Under the pieces are notes generated by a model, which saw only the letters and a list, made by a program, of their open reading frames with translations, did no database searches and was not told the origin of the DNA. A stretch of 59,176 bases of DNA from Candidatus Gastranaerophilales bacterium. Its GTDB lineage: Bacteria > Cyanobacteriota > Vampirovibrionia > Gastranaerophilales > Gastranaerophilaceae. A program made the translations under genes and the position numbers. How positions within the stretch are numbered: position 1 is the first letter of the stretch; the number at the start of each line of letters is the position of its first letter. The DNA lies in assembly GCA_944326915.1 (NCBI GenBank), contig CALVFT010000007.1:1-59176 (forward strand). Reading direction: 5' to 3'. Positions 17,820 through 27,515 of the stretch are shown here, piece after piece.

Positions 17820-19202
17820 TTACAAATTTTCTAAAGCAGCAATTTTCATATCCTTAAAATCAGGAGTCTTGCCGAACCATATTTCTTGTGCTGCAACAGC
17901 TTGATAAATAAACATATCTAGACCTGTAATAACCCTCAAACCAAGTTTTTCTGCTTCTTTGATTAATACAGTTTTTTTAGGATTATAAATTACATCGTAC
18001 ACAACAGCATTCTTATCCAAAGTTTCTAGAGCATATCTTTCTACAGGCATCATATCTCCCGCTTTTCCTAGCATACCTATAGGAGTTGTATTTACAAGCA
18101 TTGCATACTCTGATAAATTTCTAATATTCTCTATTTGATAAACATTAAAAGTAACTGATGGAAACTTACGTCTTACATAATTCATCAAATCTATAGAATT
18201 TGGGATATTTCTTGTGAAAAAAGCTATTTCATCTACTCCACATTCTACTAAGGCAACACAAGCTGCATGAGCTGCACCACCAGTACCTAACACGGCAACT
18301 TTTTTGCCTCGTATAATAACATCTTTAGGGATTGCACGTCTAAATCCAATTACATCTGTATTATAAGCTTTTAATGACCTATCCTTTTCTATAGAAACAG
18401 TATTTACTGCTCTAGCAAGGTCAGCATATTTATCAACTTCATTAACAAATAAAGAAATAGGTAATTTTAAAGGGATAGTTACATTAAAACCTTTATAATT
18501 ATGACGTTTCAAAAACTTTAATCTATCCACCAAATCATCAGGAGGAGTCTCCAAAATTTCATAAGTAGCATCAATACCTAAACTTTTAAAACCTGCAGAA
18601 TGAATTACTGCAGATAATGAATGCCCTAAAGGATAACCAATAAGAGCAAATCTATTTTCTCTTGTATCCTGAATTTCTTCTGAAGTAACAGCAGAAGTAT
18701 TTACATTCAACGAATTGTTATAACTTTGTACAGGTTCCTTTTTTTCTTCTTCCATACGAGATGGTCCAAATATATATGAAGGAACATCAGTTTTTACTGT
18801 CTCAGGTTGCATATTCGAATATGGGGCATATTTATCAGATTCTTGAGATTGTACATATGATGTTTCTTGCACAACAGAATTTTGAGCATCGATCTGCTCT
18901 TGAATAGTACGCTGAATATACTGTGGCTGTAAAGTATTTGAAGAAGGCTCTATATTACTCTGCATATAATTAGAAGTCACTGTCTGAGCTGATGATGTAT
19001 AATTATTCAAAGTTGTTGGTTTTTCAAAAGAAGTATTTTGCTCTTGAGGAATCGCATCAGTAGTACCACTAATAGAAGTTTCTGCTTCAGTAGCAGAAGA
19101 TGTAGCTATTGGTGTTGTACCTTGAGCCTTTAGTTCTTCTACAGAAATTCCTAACTTTTTAGCCTTTTTTGCCAAGTAACGTTCATATAATTCAGGATTC
19201 AT
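17820..19202 (-). CDS. aroE: Shikimate dehydrogenase with a long low-complexity N-terminal extension
   Basis: 460 residues, against about 270-290 for usual AroE. Residues 1-25 form a basic helix (NPELYERYLAKKAKKLGISV). Residues 26-182 are serine/threonine/glutamine/asparagine-rich and look disordered. From about 183 it is a full AroE: GYPLGHSLSAVIH (usual HSxSP has Ala for Pro), FNVTIPLK (catalytic Lys), AYNTDVIGF (catalytic Asp), VLGTGGAAHAA (NADP site), NTTPIGM and VITGLDMFIYQA. It reduces 3-dehydroshikimate to shikimate. AAGG lies 7-8 bases before the ATG, supporting the long form. Last gene of the lptC-aroE run. Confidence 0.93.
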   Translation of the reverse strand: MNPELYERYLAKKAKKLGISVEELKAQGTTPIATSSATEAETSISGTTDAIPQEQNTSFEKPTTLNNYTSSAQTVTSNYMQSNIEPSSNTLQPQYIQRTIQEQIDAQNSVVQETSYVQSQESDKYAPYSNMQPETVKTDVPSYIFGPSRMEEEKKEPVQSYNNSLNVNTSAVTSEEIQDTRENRFALIGYPLGHSLSAVIHSAGFKSLGIDATYEILETPPDDLVDRLKFLKRHNYKGFNVTIPLKLPISLFVNEVDKYADLARAVNTVSIEKDRSLKAYNTDVIGFRRAIPKDVIIRGKKVAVLGTGGAAHAACVALVECGVDEIAFFTRNIPNSIDLMNYVRRKFPSVTFNVYQIENIRNLSEYAMLVNTTPIGMLGKAGDMMPVERYALETLDKNAVVYDVIYNPKKTVLIKEAEKLGLRVITGLDMFIYQAVAAQEIWFGKTPDFKDMKIAALENL

Positions 19203-19229
19203 TTTGCACCTTCTAATAAGTTTTCTTAA

Positions 19230-21548
19230 TTATGCCTCTTGATTTTCTTCTACAAGTTCTTTTTTATAACCGCATTTCATATTTGAACAAGCAATAACTG
19301 TACCTTTTTTAAGAACTTTTTTAACCAATAAAGACTTACATTCTGGGCATTCCTCACCTGTAGGTTCATTCCATAATGTAAAGTCGCAATCAGGATATTT
19401 ATCACAGCCATAAAATACAGTACCGCGTTTTGATTTTCTCTCAACAATCATGCCTTTACCACATTTTGGGCATTTTACTCCTGTTGATTTTCTATACGGT
19501 TTTCTATGTTTGCAATCCGCATTAGTACATTCCATATATTTGCCATATGGACCTGTTTTGAATATCATATCAGAGCCACATTTTTCACATTTTTCTTCGC
19601 AGACTTCCGGTTCTGTTGATTTTTCCTCATCTGTTTCCTCAGATAGGGCATTTAAAGACATCATCGTCTTACAATCTGGGTATCCAGAACAACCAAGGAA
19701 TTGTGTTCCAAATTTACTTGTTCTTAACACCATTGGCTTTCCGCAATTTGGGCATTTTATTTTACTTTCAATTTTTACACGTTCACCATTTTGCAAAGCT
19801 TTATTAACTTCTTCAATAAATGGGGTATAAAAATCTTTCAAAACTTTATTCCATACAGCTTTTTTCTCTGCAATCTTATCTAGTTTTGTTTCCATGCCTG
19901 CAGTAAACTTATAATCCATAATATCTGCAAACTGAGCGACCAACTGTTTTGACACCGTACGTCCAAGCAAAGTCGGATGAAGAGCTTTATCTTTTTTCTC
20001 TACATACTTTCTCGTTTGGATTACAGTAATAATAGTTGCATAAGTTGACGGACGTCCTATACCGTGTTCTTCTAATGCTTTTACTAAAGACGCTTCATTA
20101 TAACGAGGAGGAGGTTGAGTAAAGTGTTGTTTTGGATTAACCTTTTTACAATTAACCTTATCTCCTTTTTCTAAATCAGGAATTTTAGATTCTGCTTCTT
20201 GCTGATCGTCATCAGCATCATTATACAATTTTAAAAACCCATCAAATGTTATCTTACTAGTACCTGCTTTAAGAGTATAGTCTCCAGCTTTAATTTCTAA
20301 AGATTTGTTAGCGACCTCAGCATTGGCCATTTGAGAAGACATAAATTTATCCCAAATTAACTTATACAGCTTATACTGATCGTTATCAAGATATTTTTTA
20401 ATGCTTTCAGGTGTACGCTCAGGATAAGAAGGTCTTATCGCTTCGTGAGCATCCTGAACATTCTGTTTCCCCTTTACATATACATTAGGAGTTTCAGGGT
20501 AATATTTTTCACCATAATTAGCTAAAATATAATCTTTTGCCATTGCTTGTGCATCATCAGAAACCCTCACACTATCGGTTCTCATATATGTAATCAAACC
20601 GACAGGAGTACCATCAATTTCCATACCTTCATATAACTTTTGAGCTACTTGCATAGTTTTTTGAACACCAAATCCAAGCTTTGAGCTCGCTGCCCTTTGA
20701 AGTGTAGATGTAATAAAAGGAGCTGTAGGCTTACGTTTCATTGTTTTTTTAGTCACTTTCGAAACTTCAAATTTTCTTGAAGAATCTTGCAAATAATTGA
20801 CTATATTTTGAGCTTCTTCTTGATTTTTTACAGTTTTTTCAATAGCTTTGTCTTTTATCTTGGACAATTCTGCTTCGAATATTTTACCATCTTTTTCTAG
20901 TTCAGCATGGATTGACCAATATTCTTGAGGGATAAATTTTTCGATTTCTTCTTCCCTCTCACAAATCATACGCAATGCTACAGATTGAACTCTACCTGCT
21001 GATAGATTTCTATTACCTATTTGCTTCCACAATACAGGACTCAATTTGTAACCTACCAGTTTATCAAGAATTTGTCTTGTCTGTTGAGCTTGAACCATAT
21101 CCATATCAATAGTTCGAGGGTTTTCAACAGAATGTTTAACCGCTTTTGGAGTAATTTCGTTAAAGACAATTCGAGAAATCTTATCATCAGGAACTTTCAA
21201 AATTTGGCGCACATGCCAAGCTATAGCCTCTCCTTCTCTATCGGGGTCGGATGCAAGATATATTCTGTCAACTTTTTTGGCTAAGTCGTTCAGTTTTTTT
21301 ACAACAGCTTGTTTGCCCGGTATAACCTCAAACTTTGGTTCAAAATTATTATTTATATCAAAGCCCAAGTTCTCTGTTGATGGATCTTTGGTCGGCAAAT
21401 TTCTTACGTGACCAAAACTCGCTTCTATTTGATAGCTATCCCCTAGAATTTTTCGTATTGTTTTAGATTTAGCAGGAGACTCTACTATCACTAGTGATTT
21501 TTCTTTTTTATTCTTCTTTTCAGCTGTTTTCTCTTCTGTTTTCGCCAT
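19230..21548 (-). CDS. topA: DNA topoisomerase I
   Basis: 772 residues. Toprim domain (VIVESPAKSKTIRKILG at about 20, DPDREGEAIAWH near 100) and catalytic tyrosine in GLITYMRTDSVRVS (about 320) are present. Four C-terminal zinc-ribbon repeats begin CPNCGKPM, CEKCGSDM, CPKCGKGM and CPECKSLL; each of the first three ends in a CxxxxxC-type pair. The N-terminal 18 residues are lysine/glutamate-rich. It relaxes negative supercoils. Its ATG is immediately next to the dprA stop (no bases between), so the two are translationally coupled. Confidence 0.97.
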   Translation of the reverse strand: MAKTEEKTAEKKNKKEKSLVIVESPAKSKTIRKILGDSYQIEASFGHVRNLPTKDPSTENLGFDINNNFEPKFEVIPGKQAVVKKLNDLAKKVDRIYLASDPDREGEAIAWHVRQILKVPDDKISRIVFNEITPKAVKHSVENPRTIDMDMVQAQQTRQILDKLVGYKLSPVLWKQIGNRNLSAGRVQSVALRMICEREEEIEKFIPQEYWSIHAELEKDGKIFEAELSKIKDKAIEKTVKNQEEAQNIVNYLQDSSRKFEVSKVTKKTMKRKPTAPFITSTLQRAASSKLGFGVQKTMQVAQKLYEGMEIDGTPVGLITYMRTDSVRVSDDAQAMAKDYILANYGEKYYPETPNVYVKGKQNVQDAHEAIRPSYPERTPESIKKYLDNDQYKLYKLIWDKFMSSQMANAEVANKSLEIKAGDYTLKAGTSKITFDGFLKLYNDADDDQQEAESKIPDLEKGDKVNCKKVNPKQHFTQPPPRYNEASLVKALEEHGIGRPSTYATIITVIQTRKYVEKKDKALHPTLLGRTVSKQLVAQFADIMDYKFTAGMETKLDKIAEKKAVWNKVLKDFYTPFIEEVNKALQNGERVKIESKIKCPNCGKPMVLRTSKFGTQFLGCSGYPDCKTMMSLNALSEETDEEKSTEPEVCEEKCEKCGSDMIFKTGPYGKYMECTNADCKHRKPYRKSTGVKCPKCGKGMIVERKSKRGTVFYGCDKYPDCDFTLWNEPTGEECPECKSLLVKKVLKKGTVIACSNMKCGYKKELVEENQEA

Positions 21549-22640
21549 TTATACTACTCTCTTGTATCTATCCCCGTCGACTTGTTTAATTATGCCTTTA
21601 AGCTCCATTGTTGTCAAGTACATCAATAAATTATCAATATTTAACTTGGTAAGGACTAACAACTCATCGACATTTTTTTCTTCTACTTCCAATGTTTTAT
21701 ATATAATTATTTCTTCTTCTGACATCTCAGGAACGTCAAAAAGTTTTTTCTGTTCACTTTTGACTTCCCAATTTAAAGCTTCTAGAATATCATCGGCACA
21801 AGTCACCAAAGTCGCACCATTTTTCAACAACTTGTATATTCCTTGAGTATTAGGATTAGTAATCATCCCCGGAATACACATTAGCTCTCTACCTTGCTCT
21901 AACGTCAGATTTGCAGTAATTAAAGCTCCGCTTTTTAAAGATGCTTCTGCAACTAAAGTTCCATATGAAAGTCCTGAAACAATTCTATTTCTTTGAGGGA
22001 AACGAAATTTTAGAGGTTCAAAAGTCGGATAGTATTCAGTAACTACAGCTCCATAATGATTTTCAATCTTTTCATACAAATGTTTGTTTGACGCAGGATA
22101 AATATGGTCAAACCCACTTGCAATTACTCCTATTGTCTTTAAATTACTCTCTATTGCAGAAGTATGAGCTACTGTATCCAAGCCTGATGCTAGACCTGAA
22201 ACAATACAAACATCTGTATTTTCTAATTCAGAAATAATTTTAGATAATGCTTCTTTTGCGTAAGACGAAGCTTTTCTTGAGCCAACTACTGCAAGAGTTC
22301 TATCTAAATTACAAGAAAACAAATCTCCTTTGTAATACAAAACAGTAGGAGGATTTGAAATTTGACGAAGCATATAAGGATAATTTTCATTTTCAAAAGT
22401 CAGAAAACTTATTCCTCTACTAAGCACTCCATCGACTACTTTTTTTATATCTACTTTATCACGTGCTTTTATAAAGTTTTCAGCTTTCTTTACGCTTAAC
22501 CCTTCAATCTGAGACAAATCTTTCAGATTTGAATTAAACGCAACCTCTATATCTCCAAAATAATTATACAACCTCTGTACGAAAGAACTATCTATCTGCT
22601 CTATCGAAGAAAAGGCTATCCAATAATCTTGATTACTCAT
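21549..22640 (-). CDS. dprA: DNA-processing protein DprA
   Basis: 363 residues. An N-terminal helix-hairpin-helix-like region (LSQIEGLSVKKAENF) precedes a Rossmann core with LAVVGSRKASSYAKEAL, IVSGLASGLDTVAHTSA, FPQRNRIVSGLSYGTLVAEA and SGALITANLTLEQGRE. A C-terminal winged helix (VDELLVLTKLNIDNLLMYL...KQVDGDRYKRV) completes it. It loads RecA on incoming single-stranded DNA in natural transformation. Overlaps the upstream TPR gene by 8 bases (ATGAGTAA) and abuts topA; a dprA-topA order is common in bacteria. Confidence 0.95.
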   Translation of the reverse strand: MSNQDYWIAFSSIEQIDSSFVQRLYNYFGDIEVAFNSNLKDLSQIEGLSVKKAENFIKARDKVDIKKVVDGVLSRGISFLTFENENYPYMLRQISNPPTVLYYKGDLFSCNLDRTLAVVGSRKASSYAKEALSKIISELENTDVCIVSGLASGLDTVAHTSAIESNLKTIGVIASGFDHIYPASNKHLYEKIENHYGAVVTEYYPTFEPLKFRFPQRNRIVSGLSYGTLVAEASLKSGALITANLTLEQGRELMCIPGMITNPNTQGIYKLLKNGATLVTCADDILEALNWEVKSEQKKLFDVPEMSEEEIIIYKTLEVEEKNVDELLVLTKLNIDNLLMYLTTMELKGIIKQVDGDRYKRVV

Positions 22641-23406
22641 TAGCTTTTTTCTTTATTCGTTCTACTAATTCTTTAATCTTATTTTTTTCTTCTTGAGGAA
22701 TATCCATTTCTATATAATCCTCAAAATACTCTATAGCGTCTTCATAATCTTCTCTTGCTAAAAATAAAATAGCAGCTTTTTTATATGCCGGATGGAAATT
22801 CTGATTTCTTGCAATAGTCTTTAAAAAGTTTGATAGTGCTTTATCAATTTCATTATTAGCTTCATATGCTTGTCCCAGATAATAATAAATCAAAGGATTT
22901 TCATCTTTAAATTCTAGTACATTCTCAAAATTTTCTATCGCACATTGATAATTCCCAAGTTCAAAATGGACTTTTCCTAAATCATAATATGCATCATAAT
23001 TTTCAGGTTGTTTTTCCAAAACATATTCCAACTCATCAATAGCTAAGTCAAGTCTTGCATCTTCCATATAAAAACGAGCCAGATAATGTCTTAATACAAG
23101 ATTATCTGGAATTTCAAAAATTCCTTGAGATAGCAATTGAATACCACTATCCATATCTTTTTTTCTATAATATATATCAGAAAGATTTATATACACTTGA
23201 GGCAATTTAGGATTCAATTCTTGTGCTTTTAGATAATATTTCTCAGCTTTTTCCATATCACCTAACTGCGCATAACATAATGCAATGTTATTATGGATTT
23301 CAGCACTATCTTTTTCTGTTTCCAACACAGAACTAAATGTATCAATTGCTTTTTGATAGTCGCCTTTTTGGTAGTATTCTAAAGCCTTATCAACTTTCTC
23401 ACTCAT
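22633..23406 (-). CDS. Tetratricopeptide repeat protein
   Basis: 257 residues built from about seven 34-residue TPR units (ALEYYQKGDYQKAIDTFSSVL, IHNNIALCYAQLGDMEKAEKYY, and so on), with no signal peptide, so probably a cytosolic scaffold. The tail is a lysine/glutamate-rich helix. The partner is unknown. Its position between lptA and dprA and its tight spacing suggest cotranscription rather than a specific role in LPS transport or transformation. GAGGG ribosome site. Confidence 0.85.
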   Translation of the reverse strand: MSEKVDKALEYYQKGDYQKAIDTFSSVLETEKDSAEIHNNIALCYAQLGDMEKAEKYYLKAQELNPKLPQVYINLSDIYYRKKDMDSGIQLLSQGIFEIPDNLVLRHYLARFYMEDARLDLAIDELEYVLEKQPENYDAYYDLGKVHFELGNYQCAIENFENVLEFKDENPLIYYYLGQAYEANNEIDKALSNFLKTIARNQNFHPAYKKAAILFLAREDYEDAIEYFEDYIEMDIPQEEKNKIKELVERIKKKANE

Positions 23407-23439
23407 TTATAATCCCTCTTTTACAATTATCTTTTATTA

Positions 23440-24417
23440 CTATAGCCCTAAACTCATATCTGAATCATCGCTGTCTCCTGATCCGATATTTTTTATAACA
23501 GTTCTTGTGTTTCCTTCGGCATGAAAATCTTTAGGTTTTAATGTCATTTTTATTCTATCAGCATAAATAGTTCTTACACCTTGCGTGATACTAGAACGGC
23601 CATTAAAATATATATCATTCGGTTTTCCTGCGCTATTTGGATACACCGTCATTTTAGGCCCGACAGCATAATAATCGTCAAACCAAACTCTGCAATTGCC
23701 TGAAGCTGTAAAAATATTCTTATCCTGCATATATTCTTGACGATGAGATTTAAGAACTAATTTTTTACCGTTTTCCATTATTGCATTCGAAGTTGTATTC
23801 CCAGTAGCTACAAGCATTTTTGTTGTTGCATTGTAATCAAAACGATCAGCAAATGATTCATTATTATCCTGCTTGATTCTAGCATTTCCAATCAATTCAA
23901 TATTTTTCAAATCACCATTTTTATCAGTTTTGATTTTTGCTTTATCTGAAAAAGTTTCAAGTTCCTTATAAGTTATTGCAACTTTACCGGTAGCAGTCAT
24001 AACACCTGTTTTGGTATCGTATTCCTGAACATCAGAGTTGATAACTGCAATAGGTACTTTCCCATCAAATACAGTTGATTGAGTGTCACCCTCTGCACGG
24101 ACAACTTTTGTAATTAAGGACAATTTCAAAATATTTGCCTTTACTTCTCTTTTTTTATTCTTTTTTATTTCAAAAGCATAAGGTTTATCGTAAAAAGTTG
24201 CAGTATCCAATTTTTGATTTTCGTCCATTGAAACATCTGCTCTATCACCTACAACTCTCATATCTCCGACAGAGACATTAACATCTCCTTCGAATTTCAA
24301 TTTATTTTCAGCTTCATTATAACTTTGAGTTTTTGACTCAATAATCAAATCCTCAGCTTGCACTACCATGCATCCTGCTAATAATATAACTGCTAAAGAT
24401 ATAAGTAGCTTTTTCAT
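23440..24417 (-). CDS. LptA/OstA-like LPS transport protein
   Basis: 325 residues, nearly twice the length of E. coli LptA. A signal sequence MKKLLISLAVILLAGCMVVQA contains LAGC, which could be a lipoprotein box, although a signal peptidase I site after VQA is also possible. It is followed by tandem OstA-type beta repeats (AENKLKFEGDVNVSVGDMRVVGDRADV, YDTKTGVMTATGKVAITYKE, YNATTKMLVATGNTTSN, and DKNIFTASGNCRVWF). It would form the periplasmic bridge carrying lipopolysaccharide from LptC to the outer membrane. One base separates it from lptC, and its GGGAG ribosome site lies within the lptC 3' end. Confidence 0.85.
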   Translation of the reverse strand: MKKLLISLAVILLAGCMVVQAEDLIIESKTQSYNEAENKLKFEGDVNVSVGDMRVVGDRADVSMDENQKLDTATFYDKPYAFEIKKNKKREVKANILKLSLITKVVRAEGDTQSTVFDGKVPIAVINSDVQEYDTKTGVMTATGKVAITYKELETFSDKAKIKTDKNGDLKNIELIGNARIKQDNNESFADRFDYNATTKMLVATGNTTSNAIMENGKKLVLKSHRQEYMQDKNIFTASGNCRVWFDDYYAVGPKMTVYPNSAGKPNDIYFNGRSSITQGVRTIYADRIKMTLKPKDFHAEGNTRTVIKNIGSGDSDDSDMSLGL

Positions 24418-24418
24418 T

Positions 24419-25045
24419 TTATCTCCCTAAATTTATCAAACTATCTTTTTTCGTTCCGTTTTTATTATCTTCTGAATATATTTTTGAGACAGCATTACCT
24501 ACTATTTTAAAACTTTCATAATTCGGACTAATTTCTACTTGTTTTGCTGTCGCAAGGAACTGCTTGTTACGAGAAATTCTAATATTTCCTCTTGCAATAA
24601 TTGGCTTGTCATTTCCTGACCACTCGAGTCTGTTTGTTCTTAGAGTTGTGCCATCTTTTATTGCAACAAAAGTATTATCATAAAGTATTATCTGACCTTT
24701 ATGCTCGTTATACGTTCCACTTGAAGATTCAAAACTCATTGAAACTTCATTTTTATCATCATAAAAATTCCCAATAACATTATTTAGCATAGCAACACCA
24801 TTTTTGCTATCATATCGACCTGTTTCACCATAGATTTCCCAATATTTCTTTTCATCTTTGGTTTCTGTCAAAATTATTCCGCTAATTAATGCTTCTTGCC
24901 TGTCTTTATCAGTAGAAAGCTGCGCTCTGTTAAAGTTGTGAGTAATTATACCGGCAGAAATGAACGCCCACAATAGCAATCCTACAATTGCAGCAAACGC
25001 TCCGATATAAGCCTTCCTCTTTTTACTCAAATTCTTCCAATTCAT
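24419..25045 (-). CDS. LptC-like LPS export protein
   Basis: 208 residues. Basic N-terminus, one membrane anchor (AYIGAFAAIVGLLLWAFISAG), then a periplasmic LptC/OstA-type beta-jellyroll with the repeated pattern of YWEIYGETGRYDSKNGVAML, VSMSFESSSGTYNEHKGQIIL and LRTNRLEWSGNDKPIIARGNI. It connects the LptB2FG transporter to LptA. First gene of the lptC-lptA-TPR-dprA-topA-aroE unit. No Shine-Dalgarno sequence precedes the ATG; a promoter ends 7 bases before it. Confidence 0.85.
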   Translation of the reverse strand: MNWKNLSKKRKAYIGAFAAIVGLLLWAFISAGIITHNFNRAQLSTDKDRQEALISGIILTETKDEKKYWEIYGETGRYDSKNGVAMLNNVIGNFYDDKNEVSMSFESSSGTYNEHKGQIILYDNTFVAIKDGTTLRTNRLEWSGNDKPIIARGNIRISRNKQFLATAKQVEISPNYESFKIVGNAVSKIYSEDNKNGTKKDSLINLGR

Positions 25046-25052
25046 AATTTAG

Positions 25053-25081
25053 ATGTTAGCATAAACTATTTAAGTGAGCAA
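25053..25081 (-). promoter_or_regulatory. Promoter of the lptC operon, predicted leaderless
   Basis: On the minus strand: TTGCTC (25081-25076), 17-base spacer ending in TGC (extended -10), TAACAT (25058-25053), then 7 bases to the ATG. Confidence 0.5.
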
Positions 25082-25179
25082 AAAAAAGAATAAAAACTTA
25101 ATATTTTACACAATTCAAGCAATTTTGTTTTATAATTCAGTTATGTAAATAAGATAGGGATATAGGAAAGGGGTAAATT

Positions 25180-26073
25180 ATGGCTCTAAGATATGATGCC
25201 GGAGAAGTTATAACGGCTATGGTAACGCCTTTTAACGAAAAAAGAGAAATTGACTATTCCAAAGCAGAAGAATTAACAAAATACTTAATTGCACATGGAA
25301 GTGATGCAATCTTGGTTGGAGGAACTACAGGAGAGGGGCCTACTCTAACACATGAAGAAGACTTGGAGCTTTTAAGTACAGTAAGACGTGCTTCTGAAAA
25401 TAAAGTAAAAGTTATTATGAATGCCGGTTCAAATTGTACTGCTACAGCTATTAGAACTGCTAAATTAGCAGAAAAAGAAGATGTTGACGCTCTACTTTCA
25501 GTTGTTCCATATTATAACAAGCCAAACCAAAAAGGAATGATTGAACACTTTTCTGCAATGGCAGAAAGCACTCATCTTCCTATAATTTTATACAATATTC
25601 CAGGCCGTACAGGTGTGAATATGAAACCTGAAACTGTCGCAGAACTTGCAAATAAATATGAAAATATTGTTGCAATAAAACAAAGCTATCCAGATATGGA
25701 TGCAGTAACTGAAATGAAGTTACTATGTCCTTCTGATTTTTCTGTATATTCAGGAGATGACAGTCTAACACTTCCAATGTTGGCACTTGGAGCTAGAGGG
25801 GTTGTTTCTGTCGCATCACATATTTTCGGCTCTGAAATCAAATCTATGATTAGAAACTACAAAACAGGTGAATTCTTAGCTGCATTAAATATGCATAAAA
25901 AATTATATCCATCATTTAGGAAATTCTTTATGGCACCTAACCCTATACCAGTTAAAGCAGTTCTTGCTCACAAAGGAATAATGGAAGAATATGTAAGAAG
26001 ACCTTTAGTAGAACTGACAGAAGAAGAAAAAGCAGATCTATTCAAGACAATAGATAGTTTTTATGATTTATAG
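25180..26073 (+). CDS. dapA: 4-hydroxy-tetrahydrodipicolinate synthase
   Basis: 297 residues, TIM barrel. GGTTGEGPTLTHEE (about 46-59) carries the pyruvate-binding threonines. YYNKPNQKG and ILYNIPGRTGVNM carry the catalytic tyrosines and arginine. VAIKQS carries the Schiff-base lysine (about 166), and YSGDDSLTLPMLALGARGVVSV is also typical. It condenses pyruvate with aspartate semialdehyde in the lysine/diaminopimelate pathway. A TATAAT box at 25131-25136 and a GGAAAGGGG ribosome site lie upstream, so unlike its divergent neighbour lptC it has a normal leader. Confidence 0.95.
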   Translation: MALRYDAGEVITAMVTPFNEKREIDYSKAEELTKYLIAHGSDAILVGGTTGEGPTLTHEEDLELLSTVRRASENKVKVIMNAGSNCTATAIRTAKLAEKEDVDALLSVVPYYNKPNQKGMIEHFSAMAESTHLPIILYNIPGRTGVNMKPETVAELANKYENIVAIKQSYPDMDAVTEMKLLCPSDFSVYSGDDSLTLPMLALGARGVVSVASHIFGSEIKSMIRNYKTGEFLAALNMHKKLYPSFRKFFMAPNPIPVKAVLAHKGIMEEYVRRPLVELTEEEKADLFKTIDSFYDL

Positions 26074-26089
26074 CCAATGCAGGCTATAA
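26068..26089 (+). terminator. Possible weak terminator overlapping the dapA stop
   Basis: Perfect 8-base stem TTATAGCC/GGCTATAA with a 6-base loop that includes the stop codon. Only a broken T-run (ATTAATTTTAT) follows, so termination may be partial. Confidence 0.45.
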
Positions 26090-26168
26090 ATTAATTTTAT
26101 ATTTATGAATAAAATTATAATAAGTTCTAAAAAATAAAATTTTTAATATTGATAAAGAGGTAAAAGAA

Positions 26169-27476
26169 GTGAAAAACAAAATTTTAATGTTCTGGTTTAT
26201 CGTTGCGATAGTAATAGTATCCGCAATAATTATCGTAGTTAAACCGACAAAATTAGGCTTAGACCTTGTAGGAGGTTCCAGATTAGTTTTGGAAGCTCAA
26301 ACAACAAAAGAAATTGCAAAAATTACTCCTGAAGTAATGGGGAGATTACAATTTGCGATTGAACAACGTGTAAATAAACTAGGTGTTGCAGAAACAGTAG
26401 TTCAACAAACTGGTGAAAAAAGACTTATCATCGAAATACCTAGCGTTACTGATTTAAAAGAAGCAAAATCTTTTATTGGGGAAACTGCTCAATTAGAATT
26501 TAAAAAAGAAGGAAAAGCAGCTGACGGTTCTCCTATCTGGGTAGAAACTGGATTGACAGGAAAAGATTTATCAAAATCTATATTATCAACAGACCAAACT
26601 GGTCAATGGGTAGTATCATTGGAATTTAACTCTGAGGGTGCTAAAAAATTCGCGGACCTTACAAAGGCTTTAGTAGGCCAACAAATGGCTATATTCTTTG
26701 ATGGAGAGTTACAATCAGCTCCTGTAATAAGAGAAGCAATTTATGGTGGTAAAGCCCAAATTTCAGGTGGTGACAGCGGTTTTGAATACGAAGAAGCTGA
26801 AAGAATGGTAAATCTTTTGAATGCAGGTGCATTGCCTGTTCCGGCTGAAATCGTTGAAGAAAATACAGTCGGACCTACACTTGGTGCTGACAGTATAGCA
26901 AAATCAACTAAAGCAGGTATTATTGGACTATCTGCAGTTATGATATTTATGATAGTTTTCTATCATGTTCCTGGTCTGATTGCAGACATTGCACTTATTA
27001 TTTATAGTTTAATCTTATTTGCATTATTCAAGACAATACCTGTAACATTAACTCTTGCAGGTATCGCAGGTTTTATTCTTTCAATAGGTATGGCAGTTGA
27101 TGCTAATATTCTTATTTTTGAAAGAACAAAAGAAGAATTGAGAGCAGGAAGAAATCTTTTCACTGCTATTAATTCAGGTTTTGACAGAGCATTCACAAGT
27201 ATTTTTGACTCTAATATGACTACAATTATTACTTGTACAATACTTTACCTTTTAGGAACAAGTATTGTTAAAGGATTTGCTCTTACTCTTGCAATTGGTG
27301 TAATTGTTTCTATGTTTACAGCTATTACTGTTACGAAAAACTTTATGCACTTGATTTTCGGAACAGGTGAACTTAAACATCCTGCTCTTTTCGGTCTAAG
27401 AAAAGACGAAATCGGACAAAGCTACGAAGCAAAAGAAACAAAACGTGAAAAAGCAAAATTCGGAATTTTGGATTAA
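26169..27476 (+). CDS. secD: Protein translocase subunit SecD
   Basis: 435 residues. First span near the N-terminus (MFWFIVAIVIVSAIIIVV), then the GLDLVGGSRLVLEA motif, P1 head domain (RVNKLGVAETVVQQ...IEIPSVTDLKEAKSFIGETAQLEF) and five C-terminal spans with GMAVDANILIFERTKEEL. It is shorter than E. coli SecD (615) but normal for compact SecD. With SecF it uses the proton motive force to pull exported proteins. The start is GTG, with GAGG 8 bases upstream; secF follows after 39 bases. Confidence 0.96.
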   Translation: MKNKILMFWFIVAIVIVSAIIIVVKPTKLGLDLVGGSRLVLEAQTTKEIAKITPEVMGRLQFAIEQRVNKLGVAETVVQQTGEKRLIIEIPSVTDLKEAKSFIGETAQLEFKKEGKAADGSPIWVETGLTGKDLSKSILSTDQTGQWVVSLEFNSEGAKKFADLTKALVGQQMAIFFDGELQSAPVIREAIYGGKAQISGGDSGFEYEEAERMVNLLNAGALPVPAEIVEENTVGPTLGADSIAKSTKAGIIGLSAVMIFMIVFYHVPGLIADIALIIYSLILFALFKTIPVTLTLAGIAGFILSIGMAVDANILIFERTKEELRAGRNLFTAINSGFDRAFTSIFDSNMTTIITCTILYLLGTSIVKGFALTLAIGVIVSMFTAITVTKNFMHLIFGTGELKHPALFGLRKDEIGQSYEAKETKREKAKFGILD

Positions 27477-27515
27477 CCTCCAAACATATCGTAAAAATTC
27501 AGAAAGGTAAATAAA

